64,000 nt of DNA from Enoplolaimus lenunculus (GCA_030248215.1 JASANG010001532.1:310001-374000); one strand, 5' to 3'. Counted from the first letter of the stretch, positions 39,201 to 48,359 are shown. Translations and numbers: made by a program. Notes: generated by a model not told the origin, from the letters alone.

Positions 39201-40849
39201 ACGCGCCAAATACCGTTAGCTAATCAGCGTTAATCTTACATCACTGTAGTTTTGCTACATCTCACAATCGCTATTCGGACTAGGCCAACCAACTATATGC
39301 TTGGAATACCACATTGGCTTATACTTACGTCAATTAATAATTGGCGTAAATACCAGGTTATCTTACGACAATTATACATTGGCAACTAGAGCCAAACCAT
39401 TGAAAACTTTATCAGTTAAGCAAATTTAAAATTTCAATTTACAGCTCCTATATCTGGTGGATGGTCAGAATGGTCACGTATGAACGAATGCCCTAAAGAG
39501 TGTAACTGTCAAGGCGCCCGACGGTACAAAATTCGCCAATGCTCAAATCCGATCCCAGTAAACAAAGGATTGAAATGTTTCGGTGACGAAATACACTACG
39601 AAACGTGTAACAATGCCGCTTGTACAAACGAAAGTAAGTTTACAAGTACAGCACTCAGTATCAAAAATATTACTGTTTAGCAGGGGTGCAACCGGAGGTG
39701 AAAAATACCGGAAGCGGCGGTCAACGAAATTTGCCGGAGCCGGAGCCAGAGGTGGGGCGAAATTAGATAGTGAAAATGCCGGTAAATTAGTTAGTTTTAC
39801 CCAATATCTGCAGTATGTTTTTATATTTATATAATATGTATATTCATTCTCATTGACAAAACGTTTTCATTGCTTTATTCTGGCAAAGTGTAAACGACAA
39901 AAAGGTAAACACAGCTTTTAGGATTTACCGTTCACATCATTAATTTAGACATTTAACTAAACAAATTGTCAATATGGCACAGATTTGCAAAATTCAACAG
40001 TTTAAATTTCCAACTCAAACTTCTTTTCAACTGTGAACTATTGTTTATTCAGAAGCGTATGATATTGACGGAGGTTTGTCGGAATGGTCCGATTGGTCAC
40101 AATGCAGCGCAACTTGCGGCGTTGGCAGCCGCAAACGCACAAGACACTGCAATTCGCCGAAACCCCACTACGGCGGTTCGTATTGCTACGGTTCGTTGGA
40201 ACAAACCAGTATATGTCGCAATGAAATTCCATGCCCGAGTAAGCGTCGCACTAGAGCTTTTGGGGCCCATGTATAGAACAGGGCCGGAACAGTAATATAA
40301 GCATACTCCTAAGCCTAAACGTAAGCGTAAGAATGAGCTTATACCTAAGCATATGCCTATATGCAAAAAATTAGTCTAAAGCTTACGCTTACTCTATTGC
40401 AGTGCAGTAGAAAAACCTTCCGTCCCTAATCATTACACATGGGCCGCCTAATCGTATATAAGCCTAAACTTTAGTCTAAAGCTTAAACGTATAACCATGC
40501 ATGAGCCAAAACTTCTGCCTTTCTGATCTTATAGGGTATACACAGGCGTTTGTATGGGCCCCTGATAGCGATAAATGCAACTCAAACACGACTTCAAAAA
40601 CAAAATCTCCAAAAAAAAAACATTTTTAAGTTTACAATTTAAACAGGGCTCCAACTTGGCTCATGGTCGCAATGGTCCGACTGGTCCGGCTGCAAATGTG
40701 ACTCACAGCTGTCAAAACAAATTTCGTATCGCGAATGCAACAATCCACGCGCAAACACAAATAACATCGAATACCGTTCGTGGGCACACTGTAGAGGCCG
40801 AGTACGCTGGACGAAACCATGTACAGTGCAACAAAATTGCACAGCATAA
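30291..40849 (+). CDS. Secreted multi-thrombospondin type 1 repeat protein
   Basis: Ten exons: 30291-30344, 31342-31429, 32141-32216, 34378-35690, 36801-36959, 38042-38152, 38612-38791, 39445-39633, 40053-40238 and 40647-40849, giving 852 residues in continuous phase. Exon 1 encodes a signal peptide (MSVNLIAALFTIHLLVAN). About ten TSP1 repeats follow, seen as WSFWTQWSQC, AAWSAWTAWSRC, VVWSQWSSWSGSC, GTWTSWAQWSTC, WLVLSEWSEC, GWLSWTSWSTC, PQWSQWSEWSEC, GGWSEWSRMNEC, GGLSEWSDWSQC and GSWSQWSDWSGC. WxxW motifs suit C-mannosylation. A basic, proline-rich linker without cysteines (roughly 34730-35000) separates repeats 2 and 3. Exons 5 to 9 are all phase 1-1, one module each. There is no C-terminal membrane segment or GPI signal, so an extracellular-matrix or haemolymph protein is likely. 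The orthologue is not identified. Exon 3's acceptor (CCTCTTTTAAG at 32140) is the least certain. Confidence 0.88.
30352..30462. mobile_element. Partial MITE family A inside intron 1 of the TSP1-repeat gene
   Basis: TA then CACTGCAAAAAATGGTGAGT begins five bases after the exon 1 donor (AAT|GTAAG). Only the left half, ending near GAGTCAAATTCGATTCACTG, is recognisable; the right half is lost. Confidence 0.85.
31085..31175 (-). repeat. tRNA-like SINE-type sequence
   Basis: On the minus strand it reads TATAGCTGAGTGGTGATGG, then GGAGTTCGAATCCTAGC about 30 bases later: good matches to A and B boxes. It lies in intron 1 of the TSP1-repeat gene. The acceptor stem does not pair by eye, so it is not called a tRNA gene. 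Confidence 0.55.
31450..31592. mobile_element. MITE family D in TSP1-gene intron 2
   Basis: 143 bp from GGCCCATGTTACTTTAAGGG to the inverted TACGCCCCTTTAAGTAACAG then CGGCC. The core is GGGCTTAGGCTTAGG. It starts 20 bases after the exon 2 donor. Confidence 0.85.
32244..32563. mobile_element. Fold-back MITE with about 95 bp arms in intron 3
   Basis: The left arm starts GCGTCGTCCACTTTAATTTG and the right arm ends ATATTGAAGTGGACAACGC. The inverted match extends inward through GCCCTGCTTGTGGA, ATCGAAAACGCC and AACTTGTAG/CTACAAGTT. No coding content. Confidence 0.75.
32775..32975. mobile_element. Decayed MITE family B copy in intron 3
   Basis: CACTGTATAAG at the left, TTAACTCAGTGGGAACTACG at the right, and internal TGTTAACTCAGAAATAACTA as in the other family B copies. 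Confidence 0.5.
33298..33527. mobile_element. 230 bp MITE with TA flanks in intron 3
   Basis: Left end CCAGGACGAGTTGCGTTTTT; right end AAAAACGCAACTCGCGCTGG; TA lies outside both. No ORF of interest. Confidence 0.7.
33668..34329. mobile_element. MITE family H with an internal 115 bp tandem expansion
   Basis: Left end AGGGTGGCGCTGTG and right end TATAGCGCCACCCT are inverted. The interior is GC-rich (TGACGCACGGCGCCGGACGT). GTATGCGCT starts at 33871, 33986, 34101 and 34216, so the right part is a four-copy, 115 bp tandem repeat. A relative lies at 54520-54632. The element ends 48 bases before TSP1-gene exon 4. Confidence 0.8.
36579..36775. mobile_element. MITE family D in TSP1-gene intron 4
   Basis: Opens ACCAATGTTACTTTTAGGGC and closes GGGACGGCCCTAGCAGTAAC then ATGAACC. 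The core is CCTAAGCCTAAGCG repeats. It ends about 25 bases before the acceptor of exon 5. Confidence 0.8.
37057..37210. mobile_element. MITE family C in TSP1-gene intron 5
   Basis: The right end ACTGTTCCGACCCTGTTCTT then TACATT is clear; the left end is decayed. The core holds four consecutive TTAGGC hexamers near 37141-37168. Confidence 0.7.
37505..38012. mobile_element. Inverted-repeat element rich in CTTAAGT palindromes
   Basis: GTTTCCGAAACCGTACTTAA near 37507 is mirrored by TTAAAGTACGGTTTCAGAAA near 37989. Between about 37795 and 37885 there are four tandem units of GCTTAAGTCGGCAACTTAAG. It ends about 30 bases before exon 6. Confidence 0.6.
38331..38520. mobile_element. MITE family C in TSP1-gene intron 6
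   Basis: Opens GGCCCATGTATAGAACAGGG and closes CGTCCCGGCCTTGTTCTATA then CATGTGCC. The core is CCTAAGCCTAAGTC hexamers. It occupies 40 percent of this intron. Confidence 0.8.
38830..39069. mobile_element. MITE family B in TSP1-gene intron 7
   Basis: Internal GTTAACTCACTGTGAGCTGA and TTAATGAATTAACTCAGAAT, and right end CACTGGAATTTAAAGTGTG match family B. Confidence 0.6.
39682..39800. mobile_element. MITE family E end in TSP1-gene intron 8
   Basis: CAGGGGTGCAACCGGAGGTG then AAATTTGCCGGAGCCGGAGC is the family E left end. No right end was found before exon 9. Confidence 0.5.
40263..40445. mobile_element. MITE family C in TSP1-gene intron 9
   Basis: Opens GGCCCATGTATAGAACAGGG and closes CTTCCGTCCCTAATCATTAC then ACATGGGCC. 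It begins 24 bases after the donor of exon 9. Confidence 0.8.
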
Positions 40850-40957
40850 AACACTTAATTGCAATCGCATAAGTAATTGGAAAAACAACTCACCGCCGTT
40901 TGTACATACACCTGGCGTATATGTGCAGTCAACTCTACAGAGTATATACAACCAGGG

Positions 40958-41165
40958 GTCAGTGTTACGTTTAGAGCCGCAACAGTAGATTAAGCGTATT
41001 TCTAAGAATAAGCCTAAGCGTTGTAAAAGCATATTCCTAAGCCTAAGCGTTGTAAAAGCATATTCCTAAGCCAAAGCCTAAGCAAAAAAAATGTAGTCTA
41101 GAATGTAAGCCTCTTTTACAGACCCATACCAGAAACCGGGACGGCCCTAAAAGTAACGTGGGTCC
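40958..41165. mobile_element. MITE family D copy
   Basis: Opens GTCAGTGTTACGTTTAGAGC and closes GGGACGGCCCTAAAAGTAAC then GTGGGTCC. A phrase GCCTAAGCGTTGTAAAAGCA is duplicated inside. Confidence 0.75.
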
Positions 41166-42427
41166 AATCAGATATCGACCGCATGTCCGATTCCGGTTTT
41201 ATATCCGGCAAAAAGGTGTGGCTCGGTCCATAAAATTGCGTTTTTACGCGTGAAAAGGAAATAACAGGCATATTGTTGCGAATACATTCCTGGGAAAGTT
41301 TTAAAAAGTTTGTTTTGATAATAAAGTGATGATTAAAAAACCAAGCTAACAACTATTTCAAATCAATACACATAATACTTCAACTAGTGATGGGCATAGG
41401 ATATTTTTTCACATCCGGATATCCGGCAATTCTTGCCGGATATATCCGGATATCCGAAATGAAATTTTCTATTTCGGATATCCGAAACTCGATTTGTGTT
41501 TTTTGAGTTTCCGAACCTCAATTTTCGTTTCTTAAGCACTTGTTTTAACTTGTTGCTCTAAAGGAAGTACCCTGACCCTCAAGCAAATTGATATGAGCAT
41601 AAAAGATACAATTCTAAAAATCGGTTATTTATTATGCCACACACAAAAACGTATTTCTGAATTTATTCAGAAAAGTGTTTTCTGTGGCAAATTTGAAAAG
41701 TTTTGCTGATATTTAAGACAATTTTTTCTAAAAAAATATTATTTTGAGTGCAGTACTGTAGTGACCCGAATAAGAAGGGGTACCCATTTTGAGTCCGAAT
41801 CAATAGAAGTCCGTATCCCTAATAACAGTCCGTAAGCGCACAGAGTCCCAAAACCATAATTAGAGTCCATAAATGTCAATTATTCCTAATTGTAGCGCAT
41901 AAATGAATCCAGGACCAAATATATACGAAAACTGCCTACCGGGTTCCGGTAAATTTAATATCCGGTCGATAAACTCGGATATCTGCCTCAGTCTACAAAT
42001 CGATCCCCGGCTCCGGAAGATTTTGGATCGAAGTTTCGGTAACGTCTGCTTGCTGTCCATCAGTGTCTGCTTCGGGTTTCTGTTACCACTGTAATAACAA
42101 ATCTAAACAATTCAAATTCAAATATGCCCATGAAATACGTAAAATACGGTGCCAATACGCGCCACATGTTTGAACTTTGATTACTAACTCAGTATTCGCT
42201 TCCGCAATTTTTTATCTGTATAACACTCTGCAAGTTGGGCTAGGTTAACAACTTTACACGCACATTTTTGCACATGTGAGCCATATACGCAATCATGGCA
42301 TAACTGGTAAACAACAGTTAAAATTTACTAAATTAGAAACTTTAACTTAAAACATTCCATACCTGCACATGAGACTCAAACTGGAAACTTGCCATTATTA
42401 TACTGCTACGTGAAAAATATATTCCCT
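41166..42427. other. Intergenic repeats
   Basis: Contains a palindromic TCCGGATATCCGG-rich block (about 41410-41490, with a relative at 62285-62400). A partial family F left end starts at 41757 (TAGTGACCCGAATAAGAAGG). No gene seen. Confidence 0.5.
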
Positions 42428-42587
42428 GACCAATGTTACTTTTTTACGTCCGTAACAAACGATATTCCTAAGCCTAAGTCTATAGCGTAAAAATAAGCTT
42501 TAATTGTAAGCTTAAAATGAAGACGCTAATCCTACTATATTGCTGTCGTGTGCGGGAACGGGACGGCCCTAACAGCACCATGGGTCC
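42428..42587. mobile_element. MITE family D copy
   Basis: Opens GACCAATGTTACTTTTTTAC and closes GGGACGGCCCTAACAGCACC then ATGGGTCC. The core is CCTAAGCCTAAGTC. Confidence 0.65.
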
Positions 42588-42931
42588 ATTCCCTTATCGT
42601 TAGTGCGTCGGCAGAAAATTTTGACCAGAAGAGCATAACAAAACTTAAAAGCGGCACGCAAATATAACACAAATTATCACAGTATAACAGGTCATCCATT
42701 AACGAAATAGCGTTACTTAGATTTAGGCTTACGCTTAAAGTTCCTGATGTTTATTCTGGTCCAGTTGTATACACAGACCATTAACTTGTTCACTTATACA
42801 CTTATTGAGTGTACATACTATGAGCAAATACTGACACTGCGTGCAATGTTCAACAATTCTAACATATATGAGGAGTATATATATAAAATCTCCACAAAAC
42901 GTGAGAGCTCTTTCCGCTCGAGTGTCAAGCT

Positions 42932-43116
42932 ACTGTAGTGAGCCGAATAAGAGGGGAGGACTGACATTTATTTGGCCTCTCAAGAGGGTCTCCCTCTTGT
43001 TATTCGGTTACGGACTGTTATTTATTTTCAAAGCCTACGGACTCTTATTAGGGAAACAGACTCGTATTGATTAGGCCTCAAAATGGGGACCCCCTGTTAT
43101 TCAAGTCAGTACATTA
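42932..43116. mobile_element. MITE family F copy
   Basis: Left end CTGTAGTGAGCCGAATAAGA; right end CCCCCTGTTATTCAAGTCAG then TAC. Internal CCTCTCAAGAGGGTCTCCCT is shared with the copy at 19788-20246. Confidence 0.7.
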
Positions 43117-43124
43117 TACCTATA

Positions 43125-43170
43125 CAATAGCTCAGTGGTTATTAAGACTGAGGTTCCAGTCTACCATGAA
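43125..43170 (+). repeat. Short tRNA-like A/B-box pair
   Basis: TAGCTCAGTGGTTATTAAG followed by GAGGTTCCAGTCTACC resembles the internal promoter of a tRNA-derived repeat. It is too short and unpaired to be a tRNA. Confidence 0.35.
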
Positions 43171-43254
43171 ATTACTTCCCAGGTGCACTTGATGATATTC
43201 ATGTGAGAAAGGGTTTAACTTGTTTCCGACTTCAATCCTAAAATTCACGACCTT

Positions 43255-43959
43255 TTAATCTGAATCAGATTCACTCGGTGGTAAGTCAATCACATCTCGC
43301 CGCTTTCGTTTCTCTTCATCTTCTGTTTGAATCTTATCCAAATATGCAGTTTGAACTGCAATGACATCACGCGATCCGCTCGCGTTGGCATAAGCGTCTA
43401 GCAACTCTTGATTGATAGCTAAAAATCCACTTATCCCCCAGCGAAATGGTTCTAGCACTTGCCGTGCGGCGTCTTGAAACCCTACGATGTACAACGCCGC
43501 TGCTAGCGCTTCAGCACATGACAGCTCACAAGGTTTGCCATAATTGACCGGATTCGCAGCTACAAGATATGGAAGTAACCTCGAATGGGGTCCTTTAACC
43601 TGGCGCAAAGGCGTTTTATCCAACTGATGCCACGAGCAATCAACAACGGCTATCCCGTACGACTCTGCAATTTCCCTATCAGATGGACTTACAACACAAC
43701 CATATGGGTCTGGTTTTAAAATTAAGCCACCATATGATTGGTTCAAACGCAAGGTAGTAACGTATCCGCAGCGAACCAATTTTCGACCGGAACATTTCGA
43801 AGGATCACATTGGTTAAAGTCCCACATCGCTAGATTACATGGTAGACGCGATGTTGTAGTTGCGTCGTCTTCAGAATTCGAGTTGCCGTTGTCATTCAAA
43901 TTATCAATATCAGTGTTTGGTTTTGAACTAGTCGCGACGCTATTTTCATCAGAATTCAT
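43255..43959 (-). CDS. TSR3: TSR3, 18S rRNA aminocarboxypropyltransferase
   Basis: A single-exon gene of 234 residues (yeast and human proteins are about 310, with longer variable tails). TSR3 transfers the aminocarboxypropyl group of S-adenosylmethionine to the hypermodified pseudouridine of 18S rRNA, a late cytoplasmic step of 40S maturation. The family core is complete: MWDFNQCDPSKCSGRKL near residue 45, VVSPSDREI, AVVDCSWHQLD, RLLPYLVAANPVNYGKP and LSCAEALAAALYIVGF with WGISGFLAIN after it. The N-terminal 40 residues are acidic and low-complexity; the C-terminus ends in an acidic SESDSD tail after a KRKRR cluster. An acceptor-like TTTTTTCAG lies two bases before the ATG, so the mRNA is probably spliced just upstream of the start. 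The upstream space is short (277 bp to a possible divergent ORF). Confidence 0.95.
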   Translation of the reverse strand: MNSDENSVATSSKPNTDIDNLNDNGNSNSEDDATTTSRLPCNLAMWDFNQCDPSKCSGRKLVRCGYVTTLRLNQSYGGLILKPDPYGCVVSPSDREIAESYGIAVVDCSWHQLDKTPLRQVKGPHSRLLPYLVAANPVNYGKPCELSCAEALAAALYIVGFQDAARQVLEPFRWGISGFLAINQELLDAYANASGSRDVIAVQTAYLDKIQTEDEEKRKRRDVIDLPPSESDSD

Positions 43960-44235
43960 AGCTGAAAAAATTTATTGAAAACAAAGTCGACTTAAACTTG
44001 TAAATATCGAAAAAATCTGGCCGTTCGAGCATCGAACATAACGGACATCCAAAAAGAACATATATACAGCCTAAAATTCAAAAACGCGATGCAAATTTGT
44101 CAAAGCCTTAGCAAAGCCACCCAAATTGACAAGAGGATCGAGGCTCCGCTTCGTACGCTCCGATTACGGTGTCGATGAACGAAGCCTTAGGTACGATCAA
44201 ATGGAGCTCCAAGAATTAATCCGCCCGCTCCTCTT

Positions 44236-44418
44236 ATGGCTCACCGAGGCTCTGTACCATCTCGGTCAAAATATAAACCCTATCAAATTGTCCAAAAAAA
44301 ATTGCATTCTGCTACAGATTCGATACTTTTAAAGCCTGTGGAAGTTTTGAAATTACTAGGATGTGGTCTGATTTTACGAGTGTGGCATGAAAGATTCGGT
44401 TGGTTAATCGGAGCAAAG
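44236..44418 (+). CDS. Possible small gene, unknown product
   Basis: An ATG-initiated frame of 61 codons, divergent from TSR3. It encodes a basic N-terminus (MAHRGSVPSRSKYKPYQIVQ) followed by LLKPVEVLKLLGCGLILRVW, a possible amphipathic or short hydrophobic stretch, and HERFGWLIGAK. The stop overlaps a good donor (AA|GTAAGC at about 44416), so this may be the first exon of a longer protein, but no second exon was found before OSGEPL1. I do not recognise the family. Composition looks protein-like, but chance cannot be excluded. Confidence 0.3.
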
Positions 44419-44424
44419 TAAGCA

Positions 44425-44585
44425 GGCCAAACTATAGAACAGCGTCGGATAGTAGGATAAGCATATTGCTAAGAGGCTAAGCGTAAGAATGAGCTTATAC
44501 CTAATTCTAACGGAAATTAATCTAAAACATAAGCGAAGAATTTTCAGTTTACTATCTGTAAACCCTTCTCACATATAGATTTGAA
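44425..44585. mobile_element. Decayed family C MITE
   Basis: Opens GGCCAAACTATAGAACAGCG, with GGCTAAGCGTAAGAATGAGC inside; the right end is unclear. Confidence 0.45.
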
Positions 44586-44757
44586 GGCCAATGTAAAGAA
44601 CAGGGGCGGAACAGTATTATAAGCATATTCCTAAGCTTAAGCGTGAGAATGACAATATTCCTAAGCCTAAGCCAAGCAAAAAAAATTAGTCTAAACTTAA
44701 GCTTACTCTTTTCTAGTTCCAGAGAAAAACGTTCCGCCCCTGATCTTTACATGGGCC
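44586..44757. mobile_element. MITE family C, best copy
   Basis: 172 bp. The left end GGCCAATGTAAAGAACAGGG then GCGGAAC and the right end GTTCCGCCCCTGATCTTTAC then ATGGGCC are inverted over about 27 bases. The core is CCTAAGCCTAAGCC. Confidence 0.9.
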
Positions 44758-44908
44758 AGTATCCCTAACAGAGCACGGTCTCACGCTAGAAGGATCCGGC
44801 AATCATGGATGTTTTACGTTTTTTGAATAAGTTTGTTGCAGCTACATTAAAATTAACAGCAAATTCCACACATCTATTATATAATTTTGCCCCACCTTCT
44901 GGCGTGGT

Positions 44909-45233
44909 TCAGGGTGCAACCGGAGGTGAAAAAAGCCGGAGGTAAACGAAACTTGTCCGAGCCGAAGGTGCAGAAAATTAGTTGTAAAAATAATCGTTAA
45001 TTAGTTAATTTTAGCCAATATCTGTAATATGTTGTTAAGTTTTGGTTTTACGTTAACCTTCTGCGAAATTTCGGAAATTTTTTCCTGAAAATTGTAACAG
45101 TGAAATAAAACGTGCTAAACAGATGAATTTTGCAAAATTTTAGCACTAAATTGCCGAAACCTCCGGTAAAAATTCTACCGGAGCCAGAGGCCGATTTTCT
45201 GCTGTAGCCGGAAGCACCTCCGGTTGTACCCTG
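44909..45233. mobile_element. MITE family E, complete copy
   Basis: Left end CAGGGTGCAACCGGAGGTGA and right end GCACCTCCGGTTGTACCCTG are inverted. About 325 bp, no ORF. A weaker relative follows at 45478-45735. Confidence 0.8.
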
Positions 45234-45758
45234 GTTACTCCCTTGTGAACATACCGTAAATTGTAAATTAGAAATTTAGTAAGTGTACATATCCACAAAT
45301 CCTCGCCTGGACATAGAAAAATATAATGAAACGGTCCAAAAAACAGCCACTGTAAAACACAAATACTGCACAAAACGCTCATTAATTTAAAACACGGAAG
45401 GAAAAAGGTTTACTATAAAAACTTTCTAATAACACACATTTGGAAAAGGGCAGAATAAATCGAAACATTTTGCCGAAAACAGCAGGGAGCAACCAAAGAT
45501 GAAAAATGTCGAAGGACGGAGATAAAAAAGTTGCCGTAGTAGGAGGTTGGGCGCAATTACGTGGTTAAATAAATATAATTTGCTTATTTTAGCAACAATT
45601 AACTACTCAATGTTGTACGAAAACTTAAAACGTAAATGCACCAAACAATACAATTTTTGATATATTGAACGTTTACAAACGAAATTACCGGAACCTCCGG
45701 TAGAAATTCAATCAGAGCAGCCTACAATGAGCGCAAACAAAAGAGTCATCATTACATG

Positions 45759-47882
45759 TTAACTAGAGCAATTTTGCCAGAGCAAACTAAAATTCCATTT
45801 CGATTCAATAACTGGCTTCACACTCGCTACATCCTTCCTCCAATCGTTCTCAATAGGCGCAACAGGGTATACACTCAGAACTTCGTTCTGTTGATCAGGC
45901 CAGAGAATGCCAGACTGTAAATTCCATCTCTCTGCAGCATTCCACGCTATCATAGTACCATTATCGGTGCAAAGGCGCTGTTCTGGAAACGCTATGTCCC
46001 ATCCATACTTTCTCGTCACATAAGATAGTCCACTGCGAATATAACTATTAGCGGCAACCCCACCTGATACTACTAAAGTGCAAACAGGTACATCTACTTG
46101 TACTCCAGGCTCAGGCTGTTTAATAAGCCCTTTTTCATTGAGGAAATAAACAGCACGCTGAATTCGTTTAGCCAAATGTTTATACACGGTATGCTGAAAC
46201 GACGCACAGATGTCTGGCAAGTAAGGTTCCAGCGAACCGAACCCGTGTTCAGCCTCAATTGATTTGATAAATTCCAATACTGACGACTTCATAGCCGCGA
46301 AAGAAAATCGGCAGTGTTTCGCATTCGAAAAGGGATTGAAAAATCTATATTTCAAAGGATCACCATTCAATGCCATGCGTTCAATTGCCGCACCACCACT
46401 TAACTGTTCCCAATCGGGACCTAAATGAACAAGTTTGAGACGTCGTGCAACCTGCAAAAAATATCAACATCAAATGTCAGCAAAACAACAGTTAAACAAC
46501 TTTTTATCTTTAAACATGAGCCGAATTGTTGATCTGCGAATCACAGAAAAAATATAAAATACGCCATACAAAACGCGAAATTTGTATTACTAGTGCACAA
46601 TTAAATATGTGCCAAATAAAATGCTAACTTTCACCGTTGCTCCAAACGGAATCATCTACACTTGCGAACAAATATATATGAGCAAACAATGTTCCGCAGC
46701 GAAAAATAAAAATTTCCATCGATTTGCAGCTAGTGAATGCAACTACACGTTTAATTCAGCATACTTTGTCCATCATTTCACCAGGTGCCGTATCAACTGA
46801 ATTTCCTAGCAGACCAAAGCTGTCAGCATTTTGAACCCAAATGATCAGACAGTGACCACCAGATATCAGAAGACACAAATAAGGATAGTTGACCTCCGGA
46901 TTACATAGTCGAATTGTTAGTGCATGCGCTTCCATGTGATGAATAGGAATGAGCGGAAGTCGGTGGGCCCCGAAAATAATAAATAATAAAACTAAGGCAC
47001 TGAGCAAGTGCTTATAAGTGAAATACACAAGACGCTATTGATGTCAAATACAGAATACCTATTCAAGTTTCTTTTTTCTTCTTCCTTGTCAAAGTTTGAA
47101 ACCGTTTTGAGAGCGTTTCAATTAGCAAATATGCTTGTAATAAATGTATATGTATCTTTGTGCAGTATAACACTCCCTATTATGTGCATTTGTGTAGTAC
47201 AACACTCCCAAAAGTTTGCATAGTTCTGTATCTCCGTAAGTACGTATTTTCCAATATGTATTGTCGTGAACATCTTGATAAGCGTAATTAAACGAAACAA
47301 ACATACATACAGATAAACAAACCTCGCGAGATTTACAGCTGCTTCTACTCCAATATCGAGACAACAGGCAATCCCTGGACGATTAGTGACTGCGACACAA
47401 TTGATCTTACTGAAATCATCCCATGCCAAATTTGTCAACGTAGCATTTAAAGCGGACTTCAAGTTTTTTCGATGAAATTTCGCCGCAAGGCTTGGATTGA
47501 CACCCCCAAAACGAACGAAGTCTTTCTGCGATAAGACGACCTGCAACACAAAGTTTTGGCAGATGTAGGATATTACCTTAAATTTCAACATGTGAGTGTC
47601 AAACCATTATAATTTGTTACCTATCGTACCGTTATGCTTTAAAATATAAGAAGTTACTAGAACTGCACTACAAACCAGCGATTAAAGCTTTGCAATCAAA
47701 TAAACAGATGTCAAAAACACGCTTACTTCAGACAGAACACGTCGATAGGAGTCAAGAACAGAAACACCAGTATCATCGCAACTTGTTTCAATACCAAGAA
47801 ATAGCGTCGACCCTATTACAGCGTCCTGATGCAAACAGCGTTTGCAACAGTTTAACAACGCTGACCTTATTAAAACTATCAT
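45759..47882 (-). CDS. OSGEPL1: OSGEPL1, mitochondrial tRNA N6-threonylcarbamoyladenosine transferase
   Basis: Four exons on the minus strand: 47882-47727, 47540-47323, 46969-46765 and 46451-45759, giving 423 residues (human 414). This TsaD/Qri7-family enzyme transfers the threonylcarbamoyl group to A37 of ANN-decoding mitochondrial tRNAs. Residues 1-25 are hydrophobic and basic without acids (MIVLIRSALLNCCKRCLHQD), fitting a matrix-targeting peptide. Then GIETSCDDTGVSVLD (nucleotide fold), HHMEAH at 135-140 (metal ligands), LLISGGHC, SGGVAANSYI and RLCTDNGTMIAWN, all family hallmarks. Homology requires exon 3 to begin at 46969, giving NLAR-AHRLPLIPIHH, but the two bases before it are GG, not AG. 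A canonical acceptor further up would insert about 14 hydrophobic residues in a conserved stretch. Exon 1 directly follows CTGTAG. Confidence 0.9.
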
Positions 47883-48229
47883 CTACAGTTCCAAATGTCG
47901 TTTAAACCGTTATCACTTAAACAAAAATCTATTATAGTAATCATCTCAGCTTTACGGACATTCAAAATCCAATAGTGTTGAGTCGTATTCGAAAGCTGTT
48001 TAACCGTGTCTGCGAAAACAAAGTTTTGCGAGGTTTACCAGTTATATGTTTCCCCACATTCTAAGTGACCTGCTCGGTTCTAACAACCTTTTAAGCGCCT
48101 CGCTTTTAAAGCTTTTTACCTGCTTGCTACTGACAACTTTGTGGTTTTGTGACGCCGTCTTAATGGAAATAAATTTTTGACTTGAGGTATGAGTTAACGC
48201 CTGTGACATACGGGTCAGTCAGGGTAGGA
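47883..48229. other. Region upstream of OSGEPL1
   Basis: Part of the 2.2 kb between OSGEPL1 and ZDHHC17, which are divergently transcribed. No promoter motif can be named. Confidence 0.4.
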
Positions 48230-48350
48230 ACCGGGACCTCAGACTTTTTACTAAGCAGCTGTAAAAGTGGGTTACGGGTGGTTTCAAACCAGCGACCTTC
48301 TGTGTGTCAGACAGACGCTGTTACCGCTGTGCCAGGTAGCCCGCCTGTCT
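48230..48350 (-). repeat. tRNA-like SINE-type sequence
   Basis: On the minus strand it reads GGCACAGCGGTAACAGCGTC, then GGTCGCTGGTTTGAAACCAC, resembling A and B boxes. It is directly left of the dispersed repeat at 48360-48540, the same arrangement as at 7975-8440. Confidence 0.5.
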
Positions 48351-48359
48351 AACTGCTTC

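Noticed and set aside
47040-47365. Extension of OSGEPL1 exon 2 past its donor (FVYLYVCLF...)
   Set aside because: The extension is not family-like and breaks the conserved NLAR to LPLIPIHH spacing.
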